From: a bacterium
Lineage (GTDB): Bacteria; Electryoneota; RPQS01
NCBI GenBank assembly: GCA_036504735.1
Contig: DASXUQ010000009.1
Coordinates: 353,204 to 417,203, forward strand
Direction: 5' to 3'
DNA: 64,000 nucleotides
Shown: piece after piece, positions 51,928 through 60,829 of the stretch
Position numbering within the stretch: the stretch's first letter is position 1
Layout of the letters: the number at the start of each line of letters is the position of its first letter
Translations under genes and position numbers: made by a program
Notes under the pieces: model-generated
What the model was told of the DNA's origin: nothing
Seen by the model: the letters and a program-made list of their open reading frames with translations, nothing else
Database searches by the model: none

Positions 51928-54900
51928 TTAGCGGAGGAGCAGCATCTTGTGGGTTTGAGCAAAGCCCGGAGCCTGTAAACGATAGAAATAGACTCCCGAT
52001 GCCAGCCCGGATGCATCAAAGCGCGTCGTATGTTCCCCGGCTTCCATCACCCCATCGGCCAGAGTCCTCACCAGCCTCCCCATCACGTTGTACACCCGCA
52101 GTTCCACACGCCCCCGCACCGCCAGATCGAATTGGATAAGCGTGGTCGGATTGAAAGGGTTGGGAAAAGCGGGATGAAGCGCGAAACGGGAAGCAAGGGC
52201 TATTCTCGGCTTCGCAGCGAGAACGGTCTGTTCGAGAGTAAGCCGCTGGGCGCGGACATGGTAGACTGTCAGTGCTTGACTGTCGTCCGTTTGCCATTCG
52301 GTCCAAGCGAGAGTGACGTGTCCACGCCCGTCAGATGCGGCCACGGGAGGATAATAATAACTGACGGGCGCTTGCTGAATTGGGCTCCCTTCGGGTGCCG
52401 CCCAAAAGGGATCGCTTGCAGGTTGCCCCGAAGCATCGAGGTGCCGACAGAATATCTTGAACCCTCCAAGGTCTCTGCTGCACCACGCGGCGAACAGCCC
52501 GTCGCTGCCGTCGGGAGTCACGGATAACTGGGAGACGCCACTGTCCGTGACGCAGACCTGAGCGCCTTCCCAGATGAGATTGCCCTCGGGCGAAAGCTTC
52601 GTCGCCATTACGGATGATCTGACGACAGGCCAACCTTCGTACTGAGTCCACGCCAGCATCAGATTATTATGAGCATCCACTGCCGTGGCGGAAAGGCCGC
52701 GCGACAAGGTCGAGGGCTGGAGCACCACAAGGCCGTCCGTGCCCCAAAGCCGCGTCGAATCGGCCGCCAAATGCTGCGCGAAAACGGCAGAGGAATCGGG
52801 AAGAGAGTCGGCTGGTGCAGCTATCCTCTTGCCCCAAGCGAAATAGGCCCCGCCGTTGCCATCGGCCACCATCGGCGGCGGGTTGGGATCCCAGTTGCTG
52901 CAATAGCGCCCGTCAGGGAAGGCTCCCGACACTTGAACAGCCCATTCCCGCTGCCCAAGACCGGTGACGCGAGCGCAGAAGAGGTCAGCATGAAAGCCGA
53001 CGGTTGCAGCATACCTCCCTATGCTGTACGCAATAAGGCAGGACGCATCGGAGTTGGCAACGATGCCGAAGGGTTCATTACCCAAGCAGTTTGACGCCGT
53101 TGCCACGAGAGTCGGCGGCGACCATACCTGATTCAGCAGGCTGTCGAGTCGCGCGATATACACGCGCTGATCGGTTTGCGAAATACTCTCTGCCCATGCA
53201 ACATAGACTCCCCCCTGTCTATCCGGGGCGCAGACAAAACGGTATGGCGAGCCTGTCACTGGCGCTATAGCTCGGCCAAGCCCGTCGCCTGCCGCCTGCC
53301 CCGCCGCATTGATCCGCGTGACCCGATATGAGCTTACCGGGGAGTGATAATCCGAAAACACTGCGAAGAACCCGCCGTGCTCATCCGGACAACTGGCCAG
53401 AGGCGATGCGTATGCCCCGGGGTCAGTATCCTGCTGGCACAAGCTGTCGCCTCCGGATGCTCCCGAAGCATGGCCTGTGGAGTCAAGAATCTGAAAATAT
53501 GTGTAAACGCGCTCATCTCGCCGGTCCGGCCACAGAACTGCCGTATTCCCATTTCCCGTACTGACAGCTTGCACATACTCCACCTCTCCATTCAATCCGC
53601 CGGCAAGGTGAAGTCCCGCAGGAGTTAGTTGCCGTTCGCCTGAAGTCATGCCGAGAATCTGTGCCCGAACACCGGTGACGCCCCGCGTGACATCATTCCA
53701 TGCAACCAGAACTCGAGCGGAGTCTGTCGGGACGATGACGGCATCGTAATGATGCAGCGAATCCTCTGACACAGGCACGCCGCCCGGCCCATTCCATAGG
53801 CGGGTGCCACTGGCAGACACGCGTGCGGCACGGACATCCGAGTATCCGTTACCGCGCTCTTTGCCCCAGGCAACAACCGCTCCGCCCGCACCGTCAGATG
53901 CTGCCCGCGGCGAAATGTTACAGAAGGCCGAATAGCTCCAGAGACCTACTCCATTGGCCGTCCATGGGAAGCTGCCCTGCGGCGAAACCTTCAATGCATA
54001 GACGGTATTGGGACTGCCGTGGAAGGCGAGGAGACAACCATCTACGGTGTCCTGGTTGACGCTGGCAATGAGGTTGTAATCAGTGGCTCCCCGGTTGCAG
54101 GACACGCCGTTGGCGGCCCACGTCACCTCCCCCAGCGAATCCATACGCTGTATGTGCAACGCGCCGTCATTCGTGAGCGTAGGGGTCCAGGAGACATAAC
54201 AACCACCGGATCCGTCCAGGCAGATGTGTGGGCCGTAGATTGAACAGTAAGCGGCATAGATTTGTACACCGCTCTCATTCCACAGGAGTGATCCGGAGGA
54301 GTTCAACTTGTTAACCCGGATGCGGCTCAGGCTCTCCCGATAATCCTCCCAGGCGATCAACAGGTTGCCTGCGTCATCACATGCCGTTGCTGGTGATGAT
54401 CCGGAGTTGGTTGCAGCCACCGCCACCGGTGCTTCCCACACGGACGTCCCCTCACCTGCGATGCGCAATGCGTAAATAGAGTCGCTTCCGCTAGTACCTC
54501 TATCCCATGCAAGGATAGCTCCTCCGGAATGATCGTCGGTCATCGTGTATGCGAGTACGAAGCCATCAACTTCACTGCCCTCAATCTCAACTCCGGTGAA
54601 GTTGTCGGCGCTCCACTGCCGTTGTCCCGCAGCGTTCAGTTTCTGCGCTCGAATTTTACAGCATTCATCGTCGTGAAACTGACAGTCGCGTGGTGAACGA
54701 TAATCCTGCCATGCAACTATCCATCCGTCGCTCCCCGCGATGGCCGCCGGATAGCGTTGCCCGCCGGGATCGCCGCACACGATTACTCCACCTTCCGCCC
54801 ATTGCGGTGTCCCATCCGGGCTGATCAATTGCGCCCAGATGTCTCCATCACCGCCGGCAAAACTGCTCCACACCACCAGCACGTCCCCTTGCTCATTCCG

Positions 54901-55035
54901 CGCCGCCACCTGTTCCCATTGCAGATCGTCGCCTTGCCGAATCACCACGCCGGTCGTGTCCCATTGGCGGGGATCGGCAAAAAGCGACCTGTTTGTGAGG
55001 AGTAAGCATGTCAGAGTAATCAGCAGTGACTTCAT
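51928..55035 (-). CDS. Large secreted repeat protein (1035 aa) with sorting domain
   Basis: From ATG 55035 (GGAGGGAAAC upstream); an in-frame ATG 12 codons earlier adds a non-signal lead. A signal peptide (MKSLLITLTCLLLTNRSLFA) precedes about 16 irregular repeats of the kind GGAxVAWxDYR ... VRAQxLxxxGxxxW. Examples are GNLLIAWEDYRES, GGAVVAWGKERG and GGAYFAWGKRIA. This is consistent with one or more beta-propellers. The sorting domain (AFPNPFNPTTLIQFDL, VYNVMGRLVRTL, GVYFYRL) ends LLLR. It is the longest gene in the window, has no close paralog here, and its linker is not heptad-like. Confidence 0.78.
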   Translation of the reverse strand: MKSLLITLTCLLLTNRSLFADPRQWDTTGVVIRQGDDLQWEQVAARNEQGDVLVVWSSFAGGDGDIWAQLISPDGTPQWAEGGVIVCGDPGGQRYPAAIAGSDGWIVAWQDYRSPRDCQFHDDECCKIRAQKLNAAGQRQWSADNFTGVEIEGSEVDGFVLAYTMTDDHSGGAILAWDRGTSGSDSIYALRIAGEGTSVWEAPVAVAATNSGSSPATACDDAGNLLIAWEDYRESLSRIRVNKLNSSGSLLWNESGVQIYAAYCSIYGPHICLDGSGGCYVSWTPTLTNDGALHIQRMDSLGEVTWAANGVSCNRGATDYNLIASVNQDTVDGCLLAFHGSPNTVYALKVSPQGSFPWTANGVGLWSYSAFCNISPRAASDGAGGAVVAWGKERGNGYSDVRAARVSASGTRLWNGPGGVPVSEDSLHHYDAVIVPTDSARVLVAWNDVTRGVTGVRAQILGMTSGERQLTPAGLHLAGGLNGEVEYVQAVSTGNGNTAVLWPDRRDERVYTYFQILDSTGHASGASGGDSLCQQDTDPGAYASPLASCPDEHGGFFAVFSDYHSPVSSYRVTRINAAGQAAGDGLGRAIAPVTGSPYRFVCAPDRQGGVYVAWAESISQTDQRVYIARLDSLLNQVWSPPTLVATASNCLGNEPFGIVANSDASCLIAYSIGRYAATVGFHADLFCARVTGLGQREWAVQVSGAFPDGRYCSNWDPNPPPMVADGNGGAYFAWGKRIAAPADSLPDSSAVFAQHLAADSTRLWGTDGLVVLQPSTLSRGLSATAVDAHNNLMLAWTQYEGWPVVRSSVMATKLSPEGNLIWEGAQVCVTDSGVSQLSVTPDGSDGLFAAWCSRDLGGFKIFCRHLDASGQPASDPFWAAPEGSPIQQAPVSYYYPPVAASDGRGHVTLAWTEWQTDDSQALTVYHVRAQRLTLEQTVLAAKPRIALASRFALHPAFPNPFNPTTLIQFDLAVRGRVELRVYNVMGRLVRTLADGVMEAGEHTTRFDASGLASGVYFYRLQAPGFAQTHKMLLLR

Positions 55036-55098
55036 GTTTCCCTCCAAGGAAGTTACCGGGCCACATTGCATGACAGGATGTTCTACGCGCCAGAAGCC

Positions 55099-55129
55099 GG
55101 CGCGCCGGTGAAATGCTCACCGGCGCGCC
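55099..55129 (-). terminator. Terminator-like hairpin after serA
   Basis: A perfect 13-bp stem (55099-55111 with 55117-55129), loop AATGC, 15 nt after the stop of serA on the - strand. No T-run follows. Confidence 0.65.
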
Positions 55130-55143
55130 GTTCAGTCCGTTGC

Positions 55144-56052
55144 CTATTTCTTGAAGTAGTCCTTGAGGATTTCCACCACTTCGCCGCCGACGCGGGATTG
55201 GGCTTCGCCGGTGGCGGCGCCGATGTGCGGGGTGACGATGACTTTGGGATGCTCCACCAGATCGCGGCGGGGATTGGGCTCGCCGACAAACACATCGAGG
55301 CCTGCACCACGGACCTTGCCGCTGTTGAGGGCGGCAATCAGCGCCTCCTCATCCACCGTGCCGCCACGGGCACAGTTAATCAGCACCACACCCTGCTTCA
55401 TCAGGGCAAATTCCGCCGCGCCGATTTCCGGGCCAACGGTCTTGTCGAAGGGGATATGCAGGGAAATGAAGTCGGCCTGCTCCAGCACTTCCTGCTTGGA
55501 GACCAGCGGGAAACCGTGGTTCTTGACGGCTTCGGGGAATTTGTCATAGGCCATGATCCACATGCCGAGGGCCGCGCACCGCTGGGCAAGCTGCGCGCCG
55601 ATGCGGCCCATGCCGATGAGGCCCAGCACCTTGCCGCCCAGTTCGATGCCCTTGCCGAATTCCTTCTTTTCCCATTTGCCCGACTTGGTAGAGGCATCGG
55701 CCTGTGGGATCTGCCGCGCACAGGCGAACATCATGCCGAGGGCCAGTTCGGCCACGGACGCGCTGGACGCGCCGGGAGTGTTGCGCACTTCAATACCCTT
55801 GCTCTTGGCATGGGCGACTTCGATGTTGTCCACGCCCACGCCGCCGCGAATGACGAGCTTCAGACCGTTGGCATTGTCCAGCACCGGTTTGGTAATTTTG
55901 GTAGCCGAGCGCACGACAACCGCGTCGAACTTCTTAATGTTCTCGATCAGTTCCGGCTCGGGAAAGAACTGTTCGGTGACGTCAAAGCCGAGCTTCTTCA
56001 GTTCGGCCACGGCATTCTTGTCCATGCCGTCCGTAATGAGAATTTTTTCCAT
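55144..56052 (-). CDS. serA: D-3-phosphoglycerate dehydrogenase, short form
   Basis: 302 residues, NAD-dependent 2-hydroxyacid dehydrogenase fold. The substrate domain contains VVVRSATKITKPVLD and RGGVGVDNIEVAHAKSKGI. The nucleotide domain has LGLIGMGRIGAQLAQR (about residue 145). The catalytic Arg is in NCARGGTVDEEAL, the Glu in GLDVFVGEPNP, and the His in VIVTPHIGAAT. These blocks match PGDH rather than lactate or glycerate enzymes. It lacks the C-terminal ACT domain (about 530 residues in the long form), so no serine feedback site is present. It makes 3-phosphohydroxypyruvate, the substrate of the SerC-type aminotransferase at 60830 on the same strand. Confidence 0.9.
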   Translation of the reverse strand: MEKILITDGMDKNAVAELKKLGFDVTEQFFPEPELIENIKKFDAVVVRSATKITKPVLDNANGLKLVIRGGVGVDNIEVAHAKSKGIEVRNTPGASSASVAELALGMMFACARQIPQADASTKSGKWEKKEFGKGIELGGKVLGLIGMGRIGAQLAQRCAALGMWIMAYDKFPEAVKNHGFPLVSKQEVLEQADFISLHIPFDKTVGPEIGAAEFALMKQGVVLINCARGGTVDEEALIAALNSGKVRGAGLDVFVGEPNPRRDLVEHPKVIVTPHIGAATGEAQSRVGGEVVEILKDYFKK

Positions 56053-56095
56053 GGTAAGTGTTTCCCAGTTGGGTTATGAAACGGGGGTAAAAGTC

Positions 56096-56130
56096 AAACG
56101 ATGAACGAGAAACGATGAGTGATGAACGGA
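56096..56130 (+). repeat. Heptad island upstream of serA
   Basis: Five units (AAACGAT, GAACGAG, AAACGAT, GAGTGAT, GAACGGA). Together with 56131-56224, where nothing else is recognised, it separates serA from the N-acetyltransferase gene. Confidence 0.75.
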
Positions 56131-56224
56131 AGAATCCGAAAGTAGTTGCCCAGCTTGCTGGGCTATGATGCCATGATCGCGGTGCGGACTGTTTGCCGCC
56201 GCAAAGGGAAAAGCCGAGGGCGTG

Positions 56225-57058
56225 TCATTCCCACACGTCGCGGAAGGCCGGGATTTCGGTCAGGGCTTCGGCAACAACGGCGCGGGGAATGGCGAAGAGG
56301 CGCTCGGCCTCTTCGGCCACGGCCTCAGGGCCCGTAAGGGTGCGCCGGATGGTCTGCCCGCCCGCCATTTCGAGGCTTTCCAGATTGTGCAGCACGCGCG
56401 AGCCGCCGGGTGTGTACGTGGCGATGAGCACGCCGTTCATAAAGGTTGCGTCGGGGCAGAAGGAATCGGCAATTACGGCAGAGAAATCGGCGATTGCGCG
56501 CGGCGCAGGATTCACGGTGTAGCCGTGCCGCAGTTCGCCACGGCGACGCAGGGTCAGCCGCGACCGGCCCGCTGCGTCCTGCGGCGCGAGCACATAGCGA
56601 TCCTCGCCATGGATGATCACAACGTCTGCGGGCAGATCGCGCGGCAGGGGGTCCAGAAACGGCGCACCGTAGCCCACATCCACCAGAAATTCTCGCCCCT
56701 CCGTCCGTACGAGGCTGACCACGTGCACATCCGGCGCGCTCATGTCCGCGCCGCACAATGTCACGTCATAGCCAAGATGGCGCAGCAGGGAATGGAAATG
56801 GCCATTGTTGGCGTAGCAGGTGCCGCCGAAGTGAAAGGCCTCGATCCCCGCAAGGAACCGGTCAAGATCCGGAAAGCCCCGCCAACCGTAGCGCTTTTTG
56901 TAAAAGAGCTTGGAAACATTTTCGAACGGCACGCGCCGCAGATGCGCCCGCACCAGTTCGGTAAGAGCCGCATAGCCGGGAGCCCGGCGCGTGACGCCCA
57001 ACAGAGACAGGTAGCGGTCGAACAGATCCTGAGCCGCTGGCGGGTGGGCGGGAAGCAT
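56225..57058 (-). CDS. Arylamine N-acetyltransferase
   Basis: 277 residues with the NAT triad: Cys in FGGTCYANNGHFHSLLRHLG (about residue 80), His in DVHVVSLVRT (about 111) and Asp in FLVDVGYGAP (about 127). The N-terminal block RVPFENVSKLFYKK is also typical. The enzyme transfers acetyl or other acyl groups from CoA to arylamines, hydrazines or related amines; in some bacteria NATs act in natural-product or cholesterol pathways. Cytoplasmic. It starts 9 nt after the stop of the preceding secreted-protein gene, so it is probably cotranscribed with the surface pair, an odd partnership. Confidence 0.88.
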   Translation of the reverse strand: MLPAHPPAAQDLFDRYLSLLGVTRRAPGYAALTELVRAHLRRVPFENVSKLFYKKRYGWRGFPDLDRFLAGIEAFHFGGTCYANNGHFHSLLRHLGYDVTLCGADMSAPDVHVVSLVRTEGREFLVDVGYGAPFLDPLPRDLPADVVIIHGEDRYVLAPQDAAGRSRLTLRRRGELRHGYTVNPAPRAIADFSAVIADSFCPDATFMNGVLIATYTPGGSRVLHNLESLEMAGGQTIRRTLTGPEAVAEEAERLFAIPRAVVAEALTEIPAFRDVWE

Positions 57059-57067
57059 AGCTCTTTG

Positions 57068-58480
57068 TTACTTCAGATAGGCCAGCTTAAGCGTGCGTGT
57101 GGTCTGTCCGGATTTCAGCACGGCAAAGTAGATTCCGCCCGCTCCCGCCGGAGACCAGCTCTGTGTGTGCGTGCCTGCGGCCTGCATCCCGTCAAACAAT
57201 GTCGCCACTTTTTGCCCCAGCAGATTGTAGACGGAAAGAACGATCTTCTGCGCCTGTGGCAGACTGTACTCGATTTGCGCCTCACTGTTGAACGGATTGG
57301 GACTGGAAGAAAGGCTGAAGGCTGAAGGATGAAGGCTGGAATGCCGATCACTTGATTGCAGCGGAGTATCCCAGCCGAGGGACGCAAGGTGCAGAGAAAC
57401 GGTGCTGGAATCGAGCGGGCTGTATTCGACCCACAGCGCGGCGATCAGGCCGTTACCGGTCATGGCCAATGCGGCCTCCGAGATCAGGTAACCCGCTTGC
57501 GGTTCGGCGAGCAAACCCGGAAGAGACGAAATCGCGCCCATCGTGTCCGCGCGGAACAAATACCAGTCCCCGATGCCGCCGGCGAGCCACGCCATGCCGA
57601 AGTCGGGATGGGACGCGGAAGCGAGGGGCAAGCCTTCCGTGGTAGCGCGCGCTTGAGCACTCTGCCCAACAACTTCATAGAGGCGTGCCCTGTCCGAAGC
57701 GCAAAGTACGAGGGTATGCGCGGCGCGCGTGCGCAAAAAGTTCACGACATTTGCCGGGCAATCCAGTGGGGTGGGCGGTGGTTGCACCATTTCGTGCGGC
57801 AGAAGCAGGAACAGCGATGGATCCGAACCAAGGGCAATAAGAGAGTCCGGTGAAATCGAGCGGATCATAAGACGGTCTCTTGGTCCTTGAAAATAGTTCA
57901 ACGTCTGCGCCACCTCGCCTGACCACAGATAATCCTCGCCACTAACACTAATGCCGCCTTCCTGCTGTTGCGGTGTGCGGACATCCCAATAATCAATCCA
58001 GGCAGCGGCATAGCCGCTGTCTCGCGGCGCGAGCACTGGCGAAACATGGCGGCTGGCATACGTCCATGGGCTGTTGTCACACCAGTTGTTTCCCGAATCG
58101 ATGACCCTGCCCGTGTCTGCGGCATCTCCACCCGTATAAATAACGGTCTGATTGATCGCGGACGTGGTGTCGTAAACGAGTGCCACCCACCTCGAACTCG
58201 TCATGGTCACGTCGGCCAGCCAGCGCGTCCAGCCGGAGCCATGCGTCGTCAACGCTTCCGGTCCCGCCACCACCTGCCCGTTCTGCAGCAACACCGTGGC
58301 ATGAAATACCGTGTCGGCGATCTGATAGAATACATCCGCCGTGTCCGCATTGCGCAAGGTCAGATGCGGCTGGGAAATGGTGGCCATGGTGGTCAGTTCG
58401 GTCACCGTGAAAGGTCCGGTGAAGGGCTGCGAGAAGGCAACCGTCGACAGGAACACTAAAGCAGCAACTAAGCGTAGCAT
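57068..58480 (-). CDS. Secreted protein with sorting domain, paralog pair member 1
   Basis: 470 residues with an ideal AAGGAGG site and a signal peptide (MLRLVAALVFLSTVAFSQ). Shared with the gene at 58497 are GPFTVTELTTMATISQPHLT, LRNADTADVFYQIADTV, the VALVYDTTSAINQTVIYTG strand and the pre-tail segment SLHLASLGW. The fold is probably all-beta; no known domain was identified. The linker HSSLHPSAFSLSS is heptad-encoded (57308-57335: AGAAAGG, CTGAAGG, CTGAAGG, ATGAAGG on the + strand). SPNPFNSEAQIEYSL follows, and the protein ends LKLAYLK, a variant of the usual LLLK. Confidence 0.75.
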   Translation of the reverse strand: MLRLVAALVFLSTVAFSQPFTGPFTVTELTTMATISQPHLTLRNADTADVFYQIADTVFHATVLLQNGQVVAGPEALTTHGSGWTRWLADVTMTSSRWVALVYDTTSAINQTVIYTGGDAADTGRVIDSGNNWCDNSPWTYASRHVSPVLAPRDSGYAAAWIDYWDVRTPQQQEGGISVSGEDYLWSGEVAQTLNYFQGPRDRLMIRSISPDSLIALGSDPSLFLLLPHEMVQPPPTPLDCPANVVNFLRTRAAHTLVLCASDRARLYEVVGQSAQARATTEGLPLASASHPDFGMAWLAGGIGDWYLFRADTMGAISSLPGLLAEPQAGYLISEAALAMTGNGLIAALWVEYSPLDSSTVSLHLASLGWDTPLQSSDRHSSLHPSAFSLSSSPNPFNSEAQIEYSLPQAQKIVLSVYNLLGQKVATLFDGMQAAGTHTQSWSPAGAGGIYFAVLKSGQTTRTLKLAYLK

Positions 58481-58496
58481 GAGTTCCTCCTTGACG

Positions 58497-59939
58497 TTAT
58501 TTCAGGTAGACCACTTTCGATGTGCGGACGGCGTCCGCGGACTTCAGCATGACAAAATAAATCCCCGTGCCGCACTGCGGCGTCCACATCAGTGTGTGGG
58601 ATCCCGCGATCTGAGGGCCGCTGATAAGCTGCTCGATCTTCTGACCGAGCACATTGTAAATGCTCAGTTCGAGTGGCCCCGCATGCGGCAGCGTGTACTC
58701 GATGCGCAACGTGCCATTAAAAGGATTGGGGCTGGAAGAAAGGATGAAGGATGAGGGATGAGGGATGAAGGAAGATCCTGCATCGAGGATCGCGTAGGGG
58801 CTCAGAGAAATGATCCGCAGTTGGACGCGGCTGGTGTCCTGCACGCCGTTTTCGAGCCACACACTGGCCAGAAAGCCATCTGTGGCCATGCCCAAGGTCG
58901 ATTCTCCGAGATGAAAACCACTGCGCGGCGTGGCCAGCAGTCCCGGCAGGTAGAACATCCCGCCGCTGGTGTCCACACGCATCACGTAGAGTTCCGTGGC
59001 CCCTCCGGACAGCCACGCCATACCGTAGTTGCGGTCTCCGGCAAAACTGTGGGGCACGCCGCGGGTTGTCTGGCGCAACAGACTGGTCTCATTTCTGAGT
59101 TCCATCAGCCGCGCACTGTCGGCATTGGCCAGCACAAACAGCCGACCCCCGGGAGTGGCCAGAAAGCCGACCGGATGGGGCGCCCAGCAGGCGTATTCCC
59201 GGTTCCAGACACTTGGCGGCTCAAAGAACGGGGACAGGTGGCGCAACATGGCCGTGCTGTCGAGGGTGGATATGCCGCAGGCCAGCACCGAATCCGCGCG
59301 CACGGAGCGGATCAACATGGCGTCATAGTCCCGCCCGAAATCATCATGTCCGATGCGCACCGCGGCGGTATCCGGCGGATAGTCCATGCCCAGCCAGCTT
59401 ACGCCGGCTTCCCGTGCACCGCCTTGAGTCACCACATACTCCCAGGCATTCAGCCATGCGGCCACGAATCCACCTCCGACTCGCGGCGCCAGATGCAGGG
59501 AATAGTTGTAACTGCCTTCACTATAGGGCAGTCCCGTGGGACGGGTGCGGTCCGCGGCCACGATTTCGCCGTCGCCGGGAGTATCCAGCCCGCGGTAGAT
59601 GAGCGTGCGGTTGAACTCGGCCGTGGTGTCATAGACCAGTACCGCCCAGTCCGCTCCGGTCCAGACGGCGTCGCAGATCTGCCGCGTCCAGTTCTGGCCT
59701 TCCATTGCCAGTTCCTGCGGCCCGGCAAACATCTGGCCGTCCTGCAGCGTGACCGCAAGATGATAGACCGTATTCTGAGAAGCATAAAAGACATCCGCCG
59801 TATCCGCGCTGCGCAGCGTGACATGCAGATCGCTCATCCGCGCATAGCTGCCGGTCTCAAAGACCGTGAACGGCCCGCGCGGCGGCTGGGCAAAGAGCGC
59901 CGACGAAAGGAACAACAGGGCAAGAAGAGCGCGTTGCAT
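58497..59939 (-). CDS. Secreted protein with sorting domain, paralog pair member 2
   Basis: 480 residues; signal peptide MQRALLALLFLSSALFAQ. It matches its neighbour along the length (GPFTVFETGSYARMSDLHVT, LRSADTADVFYASQNTVYHL, WAVLVYDTTAEFNRTLIYRG, FHLGESTLGMATDGFLASVW). This is a tandem duplicate 16 nt upstream in the same transcript. The linker is the clearest heptad case in coding DNA (58737-58771: AGAAAGG, ATGAAGG, ATGAGGG, ATGAGGG, ATGAAGG), read as FIPHPSSFILSS before SPNPFNGTLRIEYTL. It ends VVYLK. Confidence 0.75.
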   Translation of the reverse strand: MQRALLALLFLSSALFAQPPRGPFTVFETGSYARMSDLHVTLRSADTADVFYASQNTVYHLAVTLQDGQMFAGPQELAMEGQNWTRQICDAVWTGADWAVLVYDTTAEFNRTLIYRGLDTPGDGEIVAADRTRPTGLPYSEGSYNYSLHLAPRVGGGFVAAWLNAWEYVVTQGGAREAGVSWLGMDYPPDTAAVRIGHDDFGRDYDAMLIRSVRADSVLACGISTLDSTAMLRHLSPFFEPPSVWNREYACWAPHPVGFLATPGGRLFVLANADSARLMELRNETSLLRQTTRGVPHSFAGDRNYGMAWLSGGATELYVMRVDTSGGMFYLPGLLATPRSGFHLGESTLGMATDGFLASVWLENGVQDTSRVQLRIISLSPYAILDAGSSFIPHPSSFILSSSPNPFNGTLRIEYTLPHAGPLELSIYNVLGQKIEQLISGPQIAGSHTLMWTPQCGTGIYFVMLKSADAVRTSKVVYLK

Positions 59940-59955
59940 CGTTCCTCCGGTGAAG

Positions 59956-60717
59956 TTACGGTGTGAATCTCGTTACCACTCGCTTTGTGAGTGGGTCATA
60001 GAGAACTATATCTACGAACCTCGCGTCGACCCAGTGCACGAAAAAACCCGCGTCGATAGGGTTATCAAACTTGGGCCTGAGAACGTCTACACACTCCATG
60101 GCACTGTTATTAGCACTCCAAAGCTTGACGCCCACAGCGAGTTTGATCGTCTTGCTCAATCTCTCAGCTTCCTTAGGCGGTCTATGAAGGGCGAGCTTCA
60201 TAGTGTGAGTGCCATAATCATAGATGCTGTCTGGAAGTGAGCGAAGACCATTCACGTTAAGCACGTAATCGTGCGACCACACCTCTTTCACTGTCACTGA
60301 CGCGCCGTACGCGTTGGATCCCTTGTAAGATCCTCTATTCTCAATCACGTTTCTGACTAAGATCGGATCGCCTTCTATACCTCGGTAGTCTGTCGGCCTA
60401 CGGTCGGGATTTCCTCCGCCATGAAACTCGAGAACTTGCGATTCAAGATCGTAGGTGTACGATTTCGAAATGAGGCCCGCAGTGCCTAATGGAATGTAGT
60501 AGACTATAGAGGTGTCCACGGTTTTCGACAGGCGCTTCTCGAATTCCTCTTTTGTCTCGAACTCTCTTCTTTCAGGGTCGGTCTTCAGGGAAATGACGCG
60601 AGAGAAGAATGTTTCCACATTCTGAATTCTCACGGTACCCTGGGCTTTCGCGGTCTGGCTTCGTAAAGGGTGCGGAAGGCTAACCAGAAGGAGAATTGCC
60701 ATGCAAAGGTATCTCAT
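59956..60717 (-). CDS. Exported protein of unknown function
   Basis: 253 residues from ATG 60717 (AGGAG upstream); a longer frame to 60858 would overlap the neighbouring gene end and is unlikely. A signal peptide (MRYLCMAILLLVSLPHPLRS) and a helical stretch with EFETKEEFEKRL are followed by an all-beta region (YYIPLGTAGLISKSYTYDL, VWSHDYVLNVNGL, FVHWVDARFVDIVLYDP). No sorting domain is present. Codon use looks more AT-rich than in the surrounding secreted genes, which may point to separate origin. No family was recognised. Confidence 0.65.
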   Translation of the reverse strand: MRYLCMAILLLVSLPHPLRSQTAKAQGTVRIQNVETFFSRVISLKTDPERREFETKEEFEKRLSKTVDTSIVYYIPLGTAGLISKSYTYDLESQVLEFHGGGNPDRRPTDYRGIEGDPILVRNVIENRGSYKGSNAYGASVTVKEVWSHDYVLNVNGLRSLPDSIYDYGTHTMKLALHRPPKEAERLSKTIKLAVGVKLWSANNSAMECVDVLRPKFDNPIDAGFFVHWVDARFVDIVLYDPLTKRVVTRFTP

Positions 60718-60781
60718 TGCATCTCCTGATATGCGTATGACAACAATCACGCCGAGCGAGCTGTGAGCCGTAGTCAGAGTG

Positions 60782-60817
60782 GAGCAAGGGCACGGTGGTT
60801 GTGCCGTGCCCTTGCTC
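60782..60817 (-). terminator. Terminator-like hairpin after the aminotransferase
   Basis: A perfect 14-bp stem (60782-60795 with 60804-60817) with an 8-nt loop, 13 nt beyond the stop of the - strand aminotransferase gene. Confidence 0.75.
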
Positions 60818-60829
60818 AGAGTCTGTTTC

